Below are positions 14,169 through 21,890 of a stretch of 34,643 nucleotides of DNA, in pieces. Source of the stretch: Bdellovibrionota bacterium (GTDB lineage: Bacteria; Bdellovibrionota; Bacteriovoracia; Bacteriovoracales; Bacteriovoracaceae); NCBI GenBank assembly GCA_030828105.1, contig JAURDE010000007.1, positions 1 to 34,643 on the forward strand, read 5' to 3'. The notes below the pieces were generated by a model. That model was not told the DNA's origin, did no database searches, and saw nothing but the letters and a program-made list of their open reading frames with translations. The position numbers and the translations under genes are program-made. Within the stretch, counting starts at the first letter, position 1. Each line of letters starts with the position of its first letter.

Positions 14169-15461
14169 ATGAAACTAAAAAATATTTTAGCAATTGGTAC
14201 ACTTAATTTATCACTTATTGGAAGTGTTTTTGCTGGTACTCTGAACCCAGCTTGGCATTTACTTCCAGAAGACAAAGGTTACACAGCTTCTATTGAAAAA
14301 GCAGCTAGCAGTGATAATCTTGAATCTATTGAATCCTTTCTAGATATTTATACTGGAACTCACCATGATATTCTTGAGGAGCAAGCATCTTACTCAACTG
14401 ATAAAGGTGATGGTTGGAAAGTTAAAAGAGTAAGAACTTGGTTAGGCCTTGGTGCTTCTGGAAAAATTGGTGTTGTTGGTTTTGGCGGTGGAAAAACTGT
14501 TAAAGTTGATTGGGAGCCAAAGAAAACTGCAAAGTCTAATGAAATTGTTGAAGAGGATACTGCAGACGTAGTACTTAATGAGTATACTGAGAAGTCTGAT
14601 CTTGATGCTCAAATTGAGCCAATCATCAAAAATCTTGTTAAGTCTGGAAAAGTAAAAAATGAAGCTGAGCTTAGAAAAAATCTTAAAGCTAAAGCTGTTG
14701 AATTCCATGAGTATACAAAGGGTATGTACTCTGTTGGTGACTCTGTATGGTATGCTAAAAAACTTAGACTTGACCTTACAATCAGTGCTTCTGGTAAAAT
14801 TAAGACTTTCGTAGTTAAAGTTGGTGGAGATGTAAGAGTAAGACTTGAATGGGTAAGACTTGCTTCAAAATCAAAAGATAAAGCTAGAGCTGATAAGAAA
14901 AGTATTATCGCAAGGTCTACTTCAAAACTTATCACTAAGCTTTCTCAAGATCTAACTGCTGCGACTTCTTCAGTTTCTGGTAAGTACGGGTTTGACCTAA
15001 GTGAAGTAAAGCTTTGTCTTGGAATGACTGCAGAAGGTAAAGTAGTAGTTGCTTCTGTTAAAGGTGGAATCAATCCATGTGTATACTTTGGTAGACAAAG
15101 AATCACTAAGTCTGACAAAGCTTCTTATGCAATTGGAAATGATGATACTTTCCCAATGGCAAAAGAAAATAGTGAAGGTCTGTTCGAGTACGCATCAAAG
15201 AACAAAATTGCTTATGAAAAAGGTTCTAAAGAGTCTATCTTCAAAGTTGATAGAAAGAAATTTAGAAGAGGGATCCAAAAAGCTTATAAGTTTGGTATGA
15301 AGTTCGCTAAAAAAGTAACTAAAAAACGCTATGCTAAGAAGAAGTGGGGAATTAAGGTAGTTAAGCCATCTTATTCTCTTTCAGTTTCTGGAAGTGTGGG
15401 AGTTGCTAAGCTTTCTGGTAAAGCAGAGCTTGAATTAGTATTTAAAAACCTAGCGATGTAA
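14169..15461 (+). CDS. Secreted protein with four related beta-type modules, 430 aa
   Basis: A signal peptide (cut after SVFA, residue 22) precedes a lysine-rich mature protein with no domain I know. Four stretches of about 35 residues resemble each other: 83-117, 194-230, 273-309 and 393-426. Their shared pattern is an aromatic/basic entry (GWKVKRVR, VWYAKKLR), then alternating strands around ASGKI or AEGKV, a Gly-Gly turn and a strand ending in an aromatic (VDWE, LEWV, VYFG, LVFK). This fits repeated amphipathic hairpins, as in surface or outer-membrane beta structures. Helical or charged linkers separate them. All roughly 25 Ile codons are ATT or ATC, none ATA, unlike the neighbouring genes, which suggests very high expression. 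Confidence 0.82.
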   Translation: MKLKNILAIGTLNLSLIGSVFAGTLNPAWHLLPEDKGYTASIEKAASSDNLESIESFLDIYTGTHHDILEEQASYSTDKGDGWKVKRVRTWLGLGASGKIGVVGFGGGKTVKVDWEPKKTAKSNEIVEEDTADVVLNEYTEKSDLDAQIEPIIKNLVKSGKVKNEAELRKNLKAKAVEFHEYTKGMYSVGDSVWYAKKLRLDLTISASGKIKTFVVKVGGDVRVRLEWVRLASKSKDKARADKKSIIARSTSKLITKLSQDLTAATSSVSGKYGFDLSEVKLCLGMTAEGKVVVASVKGGINPCVYFGRQRITKSDKASYAIGNDDTFPMAKENSEGLFEYASKNKIAYEKGSKESIFKVDRKKFRRGIQKAYKFGMKFAKKVTKKRYAKKKWGIKVVKPSYSLSVSGSVGVAKLSGKAELELVFKNLAM

Positions 15462-15489
15462 AAAACATTAGAATTAAAAGGATATAAAA

Positions 15490-15789
15490 ATGAAATATTT
15501 AATGACGTTGGCCCTTGCCCTTTCTTTTTCAACCGGTTTTGCTGCTGATAAGCCAAGCCTAGGAGAGTGGATTACAAATGAAGTTGATTCTCAGGTTGAA
15601 GAATTCAATAAAATGGAAGAAGCCGAAGCGACTATGGTTCAAGGTTGGTACTTTAATAAGGTTAGAGTAAGACTTAAAGCAACTGTAGGTCTTGATCTTC
15701 TTGCTAAATTTGAAGTTAAGCCATATATCGAGCTTCATTTCAAAAGAGGGAATCCAGAAGGATATAGTAGCTACAAGCCACAAATGTAA
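15490..15789 (+). CDS. Small secreted protein with one copy of the recurring module, 99 aa
   Basis: A signal peptide ends in GFAA (about residue 19). An acidic helix (22-47) is followed by one module at 52-86, starting GWYFNKVRVR and ending IELHFKR, very like modules 1 and 2 of the 430-residue protein upstream (GWKVKRVR, VWYAKKLR). The C-terminus is short and polar. An AAAAGGA site precedes the ATG, 28 bases after the previous stop, and a strong terminator follows, so this is the last gene of the operon. No known family is recognised; a partner or assembly subunit of the larger protein is a reasonable guess. Confidence 0.8.
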   Translation: MKYLMTLALALSFSTGFAADKPSLGEWITNEVDSQVEEFNKMEEAEATMVQGWYFNKVRVRLKATVGLDLLAKFEVKPYIELHFKRGNPEGYSSYKPQM

Positions 15790-15817
15790 TAAAGGCTAAA
15801 ATTTTCTAAGATAATGA

Positions 15818-15845
15818 GGGCCATCGAGAGATGGCCCTTTTTTTT
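15818..15845 (+). terminator. Strong rho-independent terminator after the secreted-module operon
   Basis: GGGCCATC and GATGGCCC pair perfectly around GAGA and are followed by eight T. Confidence 0.97.
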
Positions 15846-15985
15846 AAATAAAATTTATTTAATACCGACTAAATTTTAGGCAATGATTCAAAGATCAACA
15901 TTAACTCATAAAAAAAATCAGTAGGTTAGACCATCATTTTTGGCATATTAAATGCATATTTAAGAGTAAGTATAAGGGAGGAATT

Positions 15986-16183
15986 ATGAAACTAATACTT
16001 AGCTTAATTGTCTTAATGTCAGTATCATCTGGGTTTACTCAAGAAATGGGGGAGTCTCAAGCAGCAAGCTGTGATCAATCCATTCACCTTGGTAGATTTC
16101 AAACAGAAAAAGTTAGAGATATCTCTTCTGAGGAAGTTCAGGATGAAGTCGTTGTTGAAGAAGCTAAAACTATTTCTAAATAA
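15986..16183 (+). CDS. Small secreted acidic protein, 65 aa (family member B)
   Basis: The signal peptide is cut near residue 18 (SSGFT/Q). The mature part of about 47 residues holds MGES, a single Cys in C-DQSIHLGR, an acidic stretch (EEVQDEVVVEE) and the tail KTISK at the very end. Spacing and motifs align without gaps to the core of the proteins at 11703 and 16258. A strong GGGAGG site precedes the ATG. It stands 140 bases after a terminator, so it has its own promoter, which could not be fixed. The single Cys could allow a disulfide-linked dimer or a mixed disulfide with its neighbour. Confidence 0.78.
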   Translation: MKLILSLIVLMSVSSGFTQEMGESQAASCDQSIHLGRFQTEKVRDISSEEVQDEVVVEEAKTISK

Positions 16184-16200
16184 GATTTATTTCTTAGGAC

Positions 16201-16227
16201 TGAATATTTAGATTAAAGAACCGATAA
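16201..16227 (+). promoter_or_regulatory. Candidate FliA-type promoter between family members B and C
   Basis: ACCGATAA (16220-16227) matches the FliA -10 at 7 of 8 bases. At the canonical 11-base spacing lies TGAATATT, 5 of 8 with the -35. The next gene starts 30 bases downstream. A TATAAT at 16233-16238 is an alternative sigma70 -10 without a good -35. Confidence 0.4.
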
Positions 16228-16257
16228 GGAGGTATAATTCTACCTTTGAGGTCCTTT

Positions 16258-16458
16258 ATGAAGTGGATATTAATTCTTTTATTTGTAGCTTTTCCGGCTT
16301 TCTCCGCAGAGCTTGGAGAGGATGTGAGTAATATTGAATGCACAAAGAGCATTCATAGACCTCGCCCCACTATATCTCAAGTTAAAACGAATATTGAGTT
16401 TTCAGAAGATTTTCCTGATGAGGAGGCCACTCAGGAAGCATCTACTATCCAGAAATAA
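16258..16458 (+). CDS. Small secreted acidic protein, 66 aa (family member C)
   Basis: The ATG at 16258 has a GAGGT site 6 bases upstream and gives a classic signal peptide ending in AFSA; an in-frame TTG at 16246 is the alternative. The mature chain has LGED, a single Cys in C-TKSIHRPR, an acidic part (EDFPDEEATQE) and the end STIQK. It is most like member B (C-x2-SIH-x2-R in both). A small inverted repeat AGGTA/TACCT lies just before the start. Its stop abuts the stop of the convergent minus gene. Function is unknown. Confidence 0.78.
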   Translation: MKWILILLFVAFPAFSAELGEDVSNIECTKSIHRPRPTISQVKTNIEFSEDFPDEEATQEASTIQK

Positions 16459-16809
16459 TTAGTCTTTACGAGGCTCTTCAAGGATTTTTTTGAGTATCTC
16501 TTTTTCTTCAGCAGTATATTCTTCCATTGGTTCCATTTCAGAGTTCAGATAAGTTTGAGGGGCCGCATGGCTATTTGATACAGAATCTTCTATTTGTGCA
16601 GGCTCAACATTAAGTAGGTACTTTTTCCCAAGCTTTTTTCCGATTCGAATATTTTCAAGAGCATCCTTTTTAAATGACTTAATTATCTTTTTAGCTTTTG
16701 GAACCGCAAAATCGTAAATCAGGTCAAATGTCCTTTGTTTTTCTATTGGAATACAAAGAATTGCGAAACTTAATATAAAATAGCTTAAGAATTTAAGCAG
16801 AAAGCTCAT
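16459..16809 (-). CDS. Hypothetical protein with N-terminal membrane anchor or signal, 116 aa
   Basis: The first 20 residues are hydrophobic (FLLKFLSYFILSFAILCI), followed by a basic middle (KAKKIIKSFKK, GKKLGKKYL) and an acidic C-terminal helix (EYTAEEKEILKKILEE). No family is recognised. Its start overlaps the 3' end of the response-regulator gene by 17 bases, so the two are made from one message and probably coupled. Confidence 0.7.
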   Translation of the reverse strand: MSFLLKFLSYFILSFAILCIPIEKQRTFDLIYDFAVPKAKKIIKSFKKDALENIRIGKKLGKKYLLNVEPAQIEDSVSNSHAAPQTYLNSEMEPMEEYTAEEKEILKKILEEPRKD

Positions 16810-17209
16810 CTACGTTCTCCAGCTCGTGCTTAACTTTCATTACAGTGTCATAGAGTTCTTGTTTGCTAAATGGCTTTTGAAGAAAGTCACAAGCACCATT
16901 AGTAATGGCCTCAATAATGATATTTTCTGTTTTAAGTGAAGACATCAAAATAATAAAATGATCTTTATTTTCTTCATTTATTATTTTTGCTAATTCAAAC
17001 CCTGAAGTCTCAGGCATCACGATATCTATAATATAGCAATTTCCAGAGGTCGTTCTTAGAAGTTTGGCAGCAGTCTCCGCAGAATTTGCCTCACCGACTA
17101 CCGCTATTCCTTGTTCTTCCAGCGCGTCAACAATAGACTTTCTTGTAAACTCACTATCGTCAACGACGACGACTTGGAGGGACTTTTTGTGTTCTTCATC
17201 TTTTGTCAT
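16793..17209 (-). CDS. Single-domain (CheY-like) response regulator, 138 aa
   Basis: The whole protein is one receiver domain: acidic pair Asp17-Asp18 in VVVVDDSE, phosphorylation site Asp62 in IDIVMPE, Ser90-Ser91 as the switch hydroxyl and Lys112 in QKPF. There is no output domain, so it must act by protein contact, as CheY or Spo0F do. The start at 17209 places the domain at the N-terminus as usual and has AAGGA about 11 bases upstream; an in-frame ATG at 17257 would add 16 residues without a ribosome-binding site. No kinase gene is nearby; the only partner in the operon is the small membrane protein downstream. Confidence 0.88.
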   Translation of the reverse strand: MTKDEEHKKSLQVVVVDDSEFTRKSIVDALEEQGIAVVGEANSAETAAKLLRTTSGNCYIIDIVMPETSGFELAKIINEENKDHFIILMSSLKTENIIIEAITNGACDFLQKPFSKQELYDTVMKVKHELENVDELSA

Positions 17210-17313
17210 TTTATGCACTATCCTTTGCCATCTTTGGTAGCATTGAGTTATTTCCATTTTAACGGAAAAAAAGAATTACCAAAAGACTTATAAAAGAGGA
17301 TTAAATTAGTCAG

Positions 17314-17763
17314 ATGAAAAGAATTAGTTTTGAGCAGGTTTACATGAGACTCGCATTTGATTTAGCTGCTAGGTCAACATGTGTGCGATTACAAGTGGGT
17401 TGCGTGATTGTTTCATGTGATTATTCCAGAGTTTACGGGATTGGATATAATGGTAATGCTGCCGGAAGACCGAACGAATGTGATAGTCCTACCCCCGGTA
17501 ATTGTGGGTGTCTTCATGCCGAAGATAATGCTCTTTTAAAAACTAATGGTGGTCCAGAAGTTTCGAAAATTGTTTTCGTAACCCATCAACCTTGTGCGTA
17601 TTGTGCAAAGAGAATGGTTAACAAAGGAGGAATAAAAAAAGTATATTTTTCCGAGCCTTACCGCTTAACTCAAGGATTAGAAATTTTAAAAGATGCAAAT
17701 ATTGAGGTTATTCAAATTAAGCCGCAATTTCTTGATCGCGCGCCTCTCCCTTCATTACCTTAG
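17314..17763 (+). CDS. dCMP/cytidine deaminase family protein (probable deoxycytidylate deaminase)
   Basis: This zinc deaminase converts dCMP to dUMP, feeding thymidylate synthesis. His68-Ala-Glu70 (zinc ligand and proton shuttle) and Pro93-Cys94-x2-Cys97 (zinc ligands) are in place, as is the N-terminal LAARSTCVRLQVGCVIV typical of the dCMP deaminase/ComEB group. The 149-residue length is normal. A Cys/His-rich insert (NECDSPTPGNCGCLHAE) may bind a second zinc as in T4-type enzymes. Its last 47 bases overlap the 3' end of lon on the other strand. Confidence 0.9.
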   Translation: MKRISFEQVYMRLAFDLAARSTCVRLQVGCVIVSCDYSRVYGIGYNGNAAGRPNECDSPTPGNCGCLHAEDNALLKTNGGPEVSKIVFVTHQPCAYCAKRMVNKGGIKKVYFSEPYRLTQGLEILKDANIEVIQIKPQFLDRAPLPSLP

Positions 17764-20152
17764 CTTGACTATTTTTCCACTCTAGTTTCATGTGAGACCA
17801 CCCAACAAGTGCAATCTCAAGAACTTCAGCAAAGCTTTTTACGGGAACAAAGTTTAACTTTTCTCTATACTCTTCAGGTATTTCAACAAGGTCCTTTTTG
17901 TTTTTCCACGGGATGATGATTGTTTTAATATCCATCCTCATAGCTGCTAATGCTTTTTCTTTTAGGCCACCTATTGGAAGGACTTTTCCAGTCAAGGTTA
18001 TTTCACCAGTCATGGCAACATCTTTGTTTACTGGGCAACCAGTTAAAAGCGAAACAATTGATGTAGCAAGAGTGATTCCAGCGCTTGGGCCATCTTTGGG
18101 AGTTGCCCCAGCGGGAAGATGAACATGTATTTCATAGTTTTCAAAAAGATTAATATCAAGACAATAATGATCTGAATAACTCTTTATATGACCTAGAGCA
18201 GTTTGTGCTGACTCTTTCATTACATCACCTAATTGTCCTGTTAAAGTTAACCCTTTCCCTTTAATTTTAGTCGTTTCAATATAAAGGATTTGTCCTCCTA
18301 CTGAAGTCCAAGCTAGACCAGTGGCGACACCAACCTCATGGTCATTACTTCTATCTTCGTCTGTATAGAGGTGCGGTCCTAAAAATTCCTCGACGATTTT
18401 GGCATTGACTGTTAATTTTTGAAAATCTCCCTGAGCAACCTTCATCGCTACTTTTCGGCAAACCGAACCAATTTTACGTTCAAGATTCCTTAGTCCGGCC
18501 TCTGCAGTGAAGTTTTTAATTAATGATCTAAGTCCGTCCTCAGTAATTTCTATATTACTTTCAGTTACGCCGTTTTCTTCAATTTGTTTTGGGATTAGAA
18601 ACCGTCGGCTAATGGCCATTTTTTCTTCTAGAGTATATCCACTAAGACTAAGAACTTCCATTCGGTCTCTAAGAGGAGAGGGAATATCCTCAAGTACATT
18701 AGCTGTTCCGATAAACATTACATTGCTTAAATCAAATGGAAGGTTTAGATAATGATCTCTAAAAGCGTTATTTTGTTCAGGGTCAAGAACTTCAAGCAAT
18801 GCACTTGAAGGATCACCTTTGAAATCGCCCCCAAGTTTATCAACTTCATCAAGGAGAATAACTGGATTATTTGTTTGAGCTTGCTTCAAGGCCTGTATAA
18901 AACGACCAGGTAAGGATCCTACGTATGTTCTTCTATGACCTCTTATTTCGGCCTCATCTTTAACTCCACCAAGAGAAATTCTGACAAACTCTCTACCTGT
19001 TGCTTTGGCTATAGATTTACCAAGAGATGTTTTTCCTACACCAGGAGGACCAGAAAAGCAGAGTATAGGACCTTTTGTCTTAGAACCTTTTAGCTGTCTC
19101 ACAGCTAAAAACTCTAATATACGTTCTTTGATCTTTGTGAGGTCGAAATGATCTTCGTCAAGAACTTCCTTAGCATATTTTAGATCGATGACTTCTTTAG
19201 AAGTTTTAGACCAAGGAAGATCGAGAAGCCACTCAAGATAGTTTCTTACGATTGTTGATTCCGAGGAATCTGGATGCATTTTTTCAAGCCTTTGAACTTG
19301 TTTTTTTGCTTCGGTATCTACCTCAGCCGGCATCGCCGCATTTTTAATTTTTTCTCTTAATTCACCAAACTCATCGTCAATATAATCTGGTATATCGTCA
19401 TTAAGTTCGTTTTTTATGGCCTTAATTTGCTCTCTTAAAAAATATTCTTTTTGAGATTTATTAACATCTTCTATAGAGTTATTTCTAATTTTAGTTTGCA
19501 TTGATAAGATCTCGAGCTCTCTAGAAATAATATCATTAATTTTATGAAGTCTTTCTATAGGATCGAGAACTTCCAGGATCATCTGCCCTTCAGCTACATG
19601 AAGACTAAGATTACTGGCAACAAGATCAGCTAAACGACCTGGGTCTGTAATATCCTCAAGAACCATAAGAATATCAGGAGATAAGTTTTTTCCTAATGTA
19701 ATAACTCTTTCTAATTGTTCTCTTATATTTCTCATAAGAGCATTAACTGTAATATCATCTTCTGGTGCAGAGAGATCTTCTACTTTGTTTAATTTAACTC
19801 CAAAAAATGGTTCAGTTTGATCAAAGTCAATAATTCTGGCCTTAGATAGACCTTGAACAAGTATCTTAATTCTACCATCCGGTAGCTTTCTCATTCTCAT
19901 AATCATGGCCACTGTACCTAATTCATATATTTCAGAAGGTGCAGGAGACTCTGCTGTAATATCTTTTTGAGATGCTAGAAAAATAAGTCTTTCATGTTGT
20001 GCTAATGCAGCTTCAACTGCCTCAATTGACTTTTCTCGACCAACAAAGAGTGGAAGTATCATGAAGGGGTAGACGACTAGGTCTCTAACTGGGAGTAATG
20101 GCAGGTTATCCTTAAAATCCGTATCATTGTTCCCTTCAAAATCAGCTGTCAT
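17717..20152 (-). CDS. lon: ATP-dependent protease Lon (LonA)
   Basis: This 811-residue AAA+ serine protease degrades misfolded and regulatory proteins. It has the N-terminal LON substrate domain (NLPLLPVRDLVVYPFMILPL), a coiled-coil region, the AAA+ module with Walker A GPPGVGKTSLG and Walker B VILLDEVDKLG, and the C-terminal peptidase with catalytic Ser in PKDGPSAG and Lys in GGLKEKALAA. The length fits LonA. An AGGAG site lies before the ATG. The C-terminus has a short extra tail after VGWSHMKLEW, and its coding end overlaps the deaminase gene, suggesting recent 3' extension of one of them. A heat-shock-like promoter is proposed upstream. Confidence 0.98.
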   Translation of the reverse strand: MTADFEGNNDTDFKDNLPLLPVRDLVVYPFMILPLFVGREKSIEAVEAALAQHERLIFLASQKDITAESPAPSEIYELGTVAMIMRMRKLPDGRIKILVQGLSKARIIDFDQTEPFFGVKLNKVEDLSAPEDDITVNALMRNIREQLERVITLGKNLSPDILMVLEDITDPGRLADLVASNLSLHVAEGQMILEVLDPIERLHKINDIISRELEILSMQTKIRNNSIEDVNKSQKEYFLREQIKAIKNELNDDIPDYIDDEFGELREKIKNAAMPAEVDTEAKKQVQRLEKMHPDSSESTIVRNYLEWLLDLPWSKTSKEVIDLKYAKEVLDEDHFDLTKIKERILEFLAVRQLKGSKTKGPILCFSGPPGVGKTSLGKSIAKATGREFVRISLGGVKDEAEIRGHRRTYVGSLPGRFIQALKQAQTNNPVILLDEVDKLGGDFKGDPSSALLEVLDPEQNNAFRDHYLNLPFDLSNVMFIGTANVLEDIPSPLRDRMEVLSLSGYTLEEKMAISRRFLIPKQIEENGVTESNIEITEDGLRSLIKNFTAEAGLRNLERKIGSVCRKVAMKVAQGDFQKLTVNAKIVEEFLGPHLYTDEDRSNDHEVGVATGLAWTSVGGQILYIETTKIKGKGLTLTGQLGDVMKESAQTALGHIKSYSDHYCLDINLFENYEIHVHLPAGATPKDGPSAGITLATSIVSLLTGCPVNKDVAMTGEITLTGKVLPIGGLKEKALAAMRMDIKTIIIPWKNKKDLVEIPEEYREKLNFVPVKSFAEVLEIALVGWSHMKLEWKNSQAKVMKGEARDQEIAA

Positions 20153-20197
20153 TTATCATCTCCTAAATTGATTGAGTGCCAATCCTGCACAAATAGA

Positions 20198-20227
20198 AGA
20201 TCGGGAAATTTTGCCTAGGGCCTTAAG
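20198..20227 (-). promoter_or_regulatory. Weak candidate heat-shock promoter of lon
   Basis: On the minus strand CTTAAGG (20227-20221) and CCCGATCT (20205-20198) are 15 bases apart and resemble the sigma32 boxes CTTGAAA and CCCCATNT. It lies 46 bases before the lon ATG. Confidence 0.25.
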
Positions 20228-20412
20228 CATTTTGTAAAAATTTGCCGGTTTTTATTCCAGATTTCAATACAATATCCGCTATTTAGTAAATACGATTTAA
20301 TTAAAGTAAGGGAACTTATTAATTTTAAAAGAGTTTAAAAGCTGATATGAATACTTTAGTATAAGGTAGATACTTGAGTTTAAAGGTTTGTTAACCCAAG
20401 GGAAGTTGCTTA

Positions 20413-21801
20413 ATGGATATAGTAGTTTTGGCGGCCGGAAAAGGGACAAGAATGAAAAGTCCTCACCCTAAGGCCCTTGTTCCTCTTTTAGGTGTACCTA
20501 TGCTTCATATTGTACTTAAAAGAGTGTTAGAGCTTTTTGAGAGCTCTTCTAGAGGACGTATAACTGTTGTTGTTGGACACCGTAAAGAGGAAATCGTTAG
20601 CTCACTAGAAAACTACAAAACTTTAACTGGTCAGCATGTTGAAACGTGTGTGCAAGAAAATGCCTTAGGAACAGCAGACGCACTTAAGTCATATTTTCAA
20701 TCTATAAATGGCTCAGAGAAAGCAACTCACACTATGGTGCTTTGTTGTGATACTCCTCTACTAGAGACCAAAGATCTTAGATCTATGTATGAGCTTAGTA
20801 ATAAAGAAGACCTTGATGCTGTTGTAGCATCTTTTAATATCCAAGAACCAAAAGGTTATGGGAGAGTTTTAAACTTCTCTAAGGGTTTAAAAATTATAGA
20901 AGAAAAAGAGGCCTCAAGCGAACAAAAACAAATTACTGAGGTTAACTCCGGTCTTTATATATTTAAAACGGAATTGATTGAGAAGTTCCTTGACGAAGTC
21001 AATAATCAAAATAATTCTGGTGAATTCTATCTCACTGATGTTTTTCAAGAAGGTCGTAAGGTAAAGTCATTAAACTTTGGTGAAACTAACAATTTTTTAG
21101 GAGTAAATGATCTAGTTCAGTTGGAATCAGTTGAGAAAGAGCATGTTTTAAGAAATATTAGAAGAGCTCAACATGAAGGTGTTCGTTTTTTAGATAGCTC
21201 TAATACCTATATTAGTGAAAATACTGTTATCGGAGAGTCTAGTGTTGTTTATCCCAATGTTGTCATGGAAGGAAATAATCACTTAGGTGTTGGAGTAACT
21301 GTTGGCCCAAGCTCGCACTTAAAAAATTGTAAAGTTGGTGCAGAATCAGAAATACTTACAGGCAGTGTTTTAGAGGACTGCCAGGTTTCTCGTTCATGTT
21401 CTATTGGGCCTTACGCTAGATTAAGGCCAAACGCCATCATTGGAGAGGGCTCGAAAATTGGTAACTTCGTAGAAATAAAGAAATCGACTCTTCATCGAGG
21501 AGTTAAGGTAAGTCATTTGAGCTATGTAGGGGATGCAGAAATCGGTGATGATACCAATATTGGTTGTGGTTTTATAACTTGTAACTATGATGGTGCTCAA
21601 AAGCATAAGACAACTATAGGAAAAGGGTGTTTCATTGGTAGTGATAGTCAAACTGTGGCCCCAGTAAATATAGGGGATGAGTGCTTCGTTGCGAGTGGTT
21701 CAACGATTAACCAGAATATGCCGAGTGGCTCATTTGCTATTTCAAGGGGTAAACAAGTAACTAAAAATGGTGCTGCCGCGCGTTTTATAAAAAAGAAATG
21801 A
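20413..21801 (+). CDS. glmU: Bifunctional GlmU: GlcNAc-1-P uridyltransferase / GlcN-1-P acetyltransferase
   Basis: GlmU makes UDP-GlcNAc for peptidoglycan and lipopolysaccharide. The nucleotidyltransferase domain opens with VVLAAGKGTRMKS (residues 4-16) and runs to about 230, with NSGLYIF and LTDVF. A linker helix is followed by a left-handed beta-helix of hexapeptide repeats (about 255-450), with the acetyltransferase motifs RLRPNAIIGEGSKIGNFVE and the His/Asn pair near HLSYVGDAEIG and CNYDG. The 462-residue length is normal. The next enzyme-coding gene, glmS, makes the upstream intermediate, so two of the three GlmS-GlmM-GlmU steps are adjacent. Confidence 0.97.
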   Translation: MDIVVLAAGKGTRMKSPHPKALVPLLGVPMLHIVLKRVLELFESSSRGRITVVVGHRKEEIVSSLENYKTLTGQHVETCVQENALGTADALKSYFQSINGSEKATHTMVLCCDTPLLETKDLRSMYELSNKEDLDAVVASFNIQEPKGYGRVLNFSKGLKIIEEKEASSEQKQITEVNSGLYIFKTELIEKFLDEVNNQNNSGEFYLTDVFQEGRKVKSLNFGETNNFLGVNDLVQLESVEKEHVLRNIRRAQHEGVRFLDSSNTYISENTVIGESSVVYPNVVMEGNNHLGVGVTVGPSSHLKNCKVGAESEILTGSVLEDCQVSRSCSIGPYARLRPNAIIGEGSKIGNFVEIKKSTLHRGVKVSHLSYVGDAEIGDDTNIGCGFITCNYDGAQKHKTTIGKGCFIGSDSQTVAPVNIGDECFVASGSTINQNMPSGSFAISRGKQVTKNGAAARFIKKK

Positions 21802-21815
21802 CTTATTGCGTTCTC

Positions 21816-21843
21816 TTGATAATCAGCTAAAGAGGGTGATAAT
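21816..21843 (+). promoter_or_regulatory. Sigma70-type promoter of glmS
   Basis: TTGATA (21816-21821), a 16-base spacer and GATAAT (21838-21843), with the ATG 47 bases downstream. Confidence 0.55.
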
Positions 21844-21890
21844 CTGCCCCCATAGTACCCATGACTTAAATTAAGGAGAAAGGGCAACTT

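Noticed and set aside
14442-14935. Long minus-strand frames within the secreted-module gene
   Set aside because: They arise from the strong codon bias of the plus-strand gene, which has a signal peptide, ribosome-binding site and repeats.
20170-20185. CIRCE-like half site (TTGGCACTC on the minus strand) before lon, or a sigma54 -24 box
   Set aside because: The second CIRCE half is absent at the right distance, and no TTGC element follows for sigma54.
21802-21890. glmS ribozyme upstream of glmS
   Set aside because: The gap is only 89 bases, too short, and is filled by a sigma70-type promoter and a ribosome-binding site.
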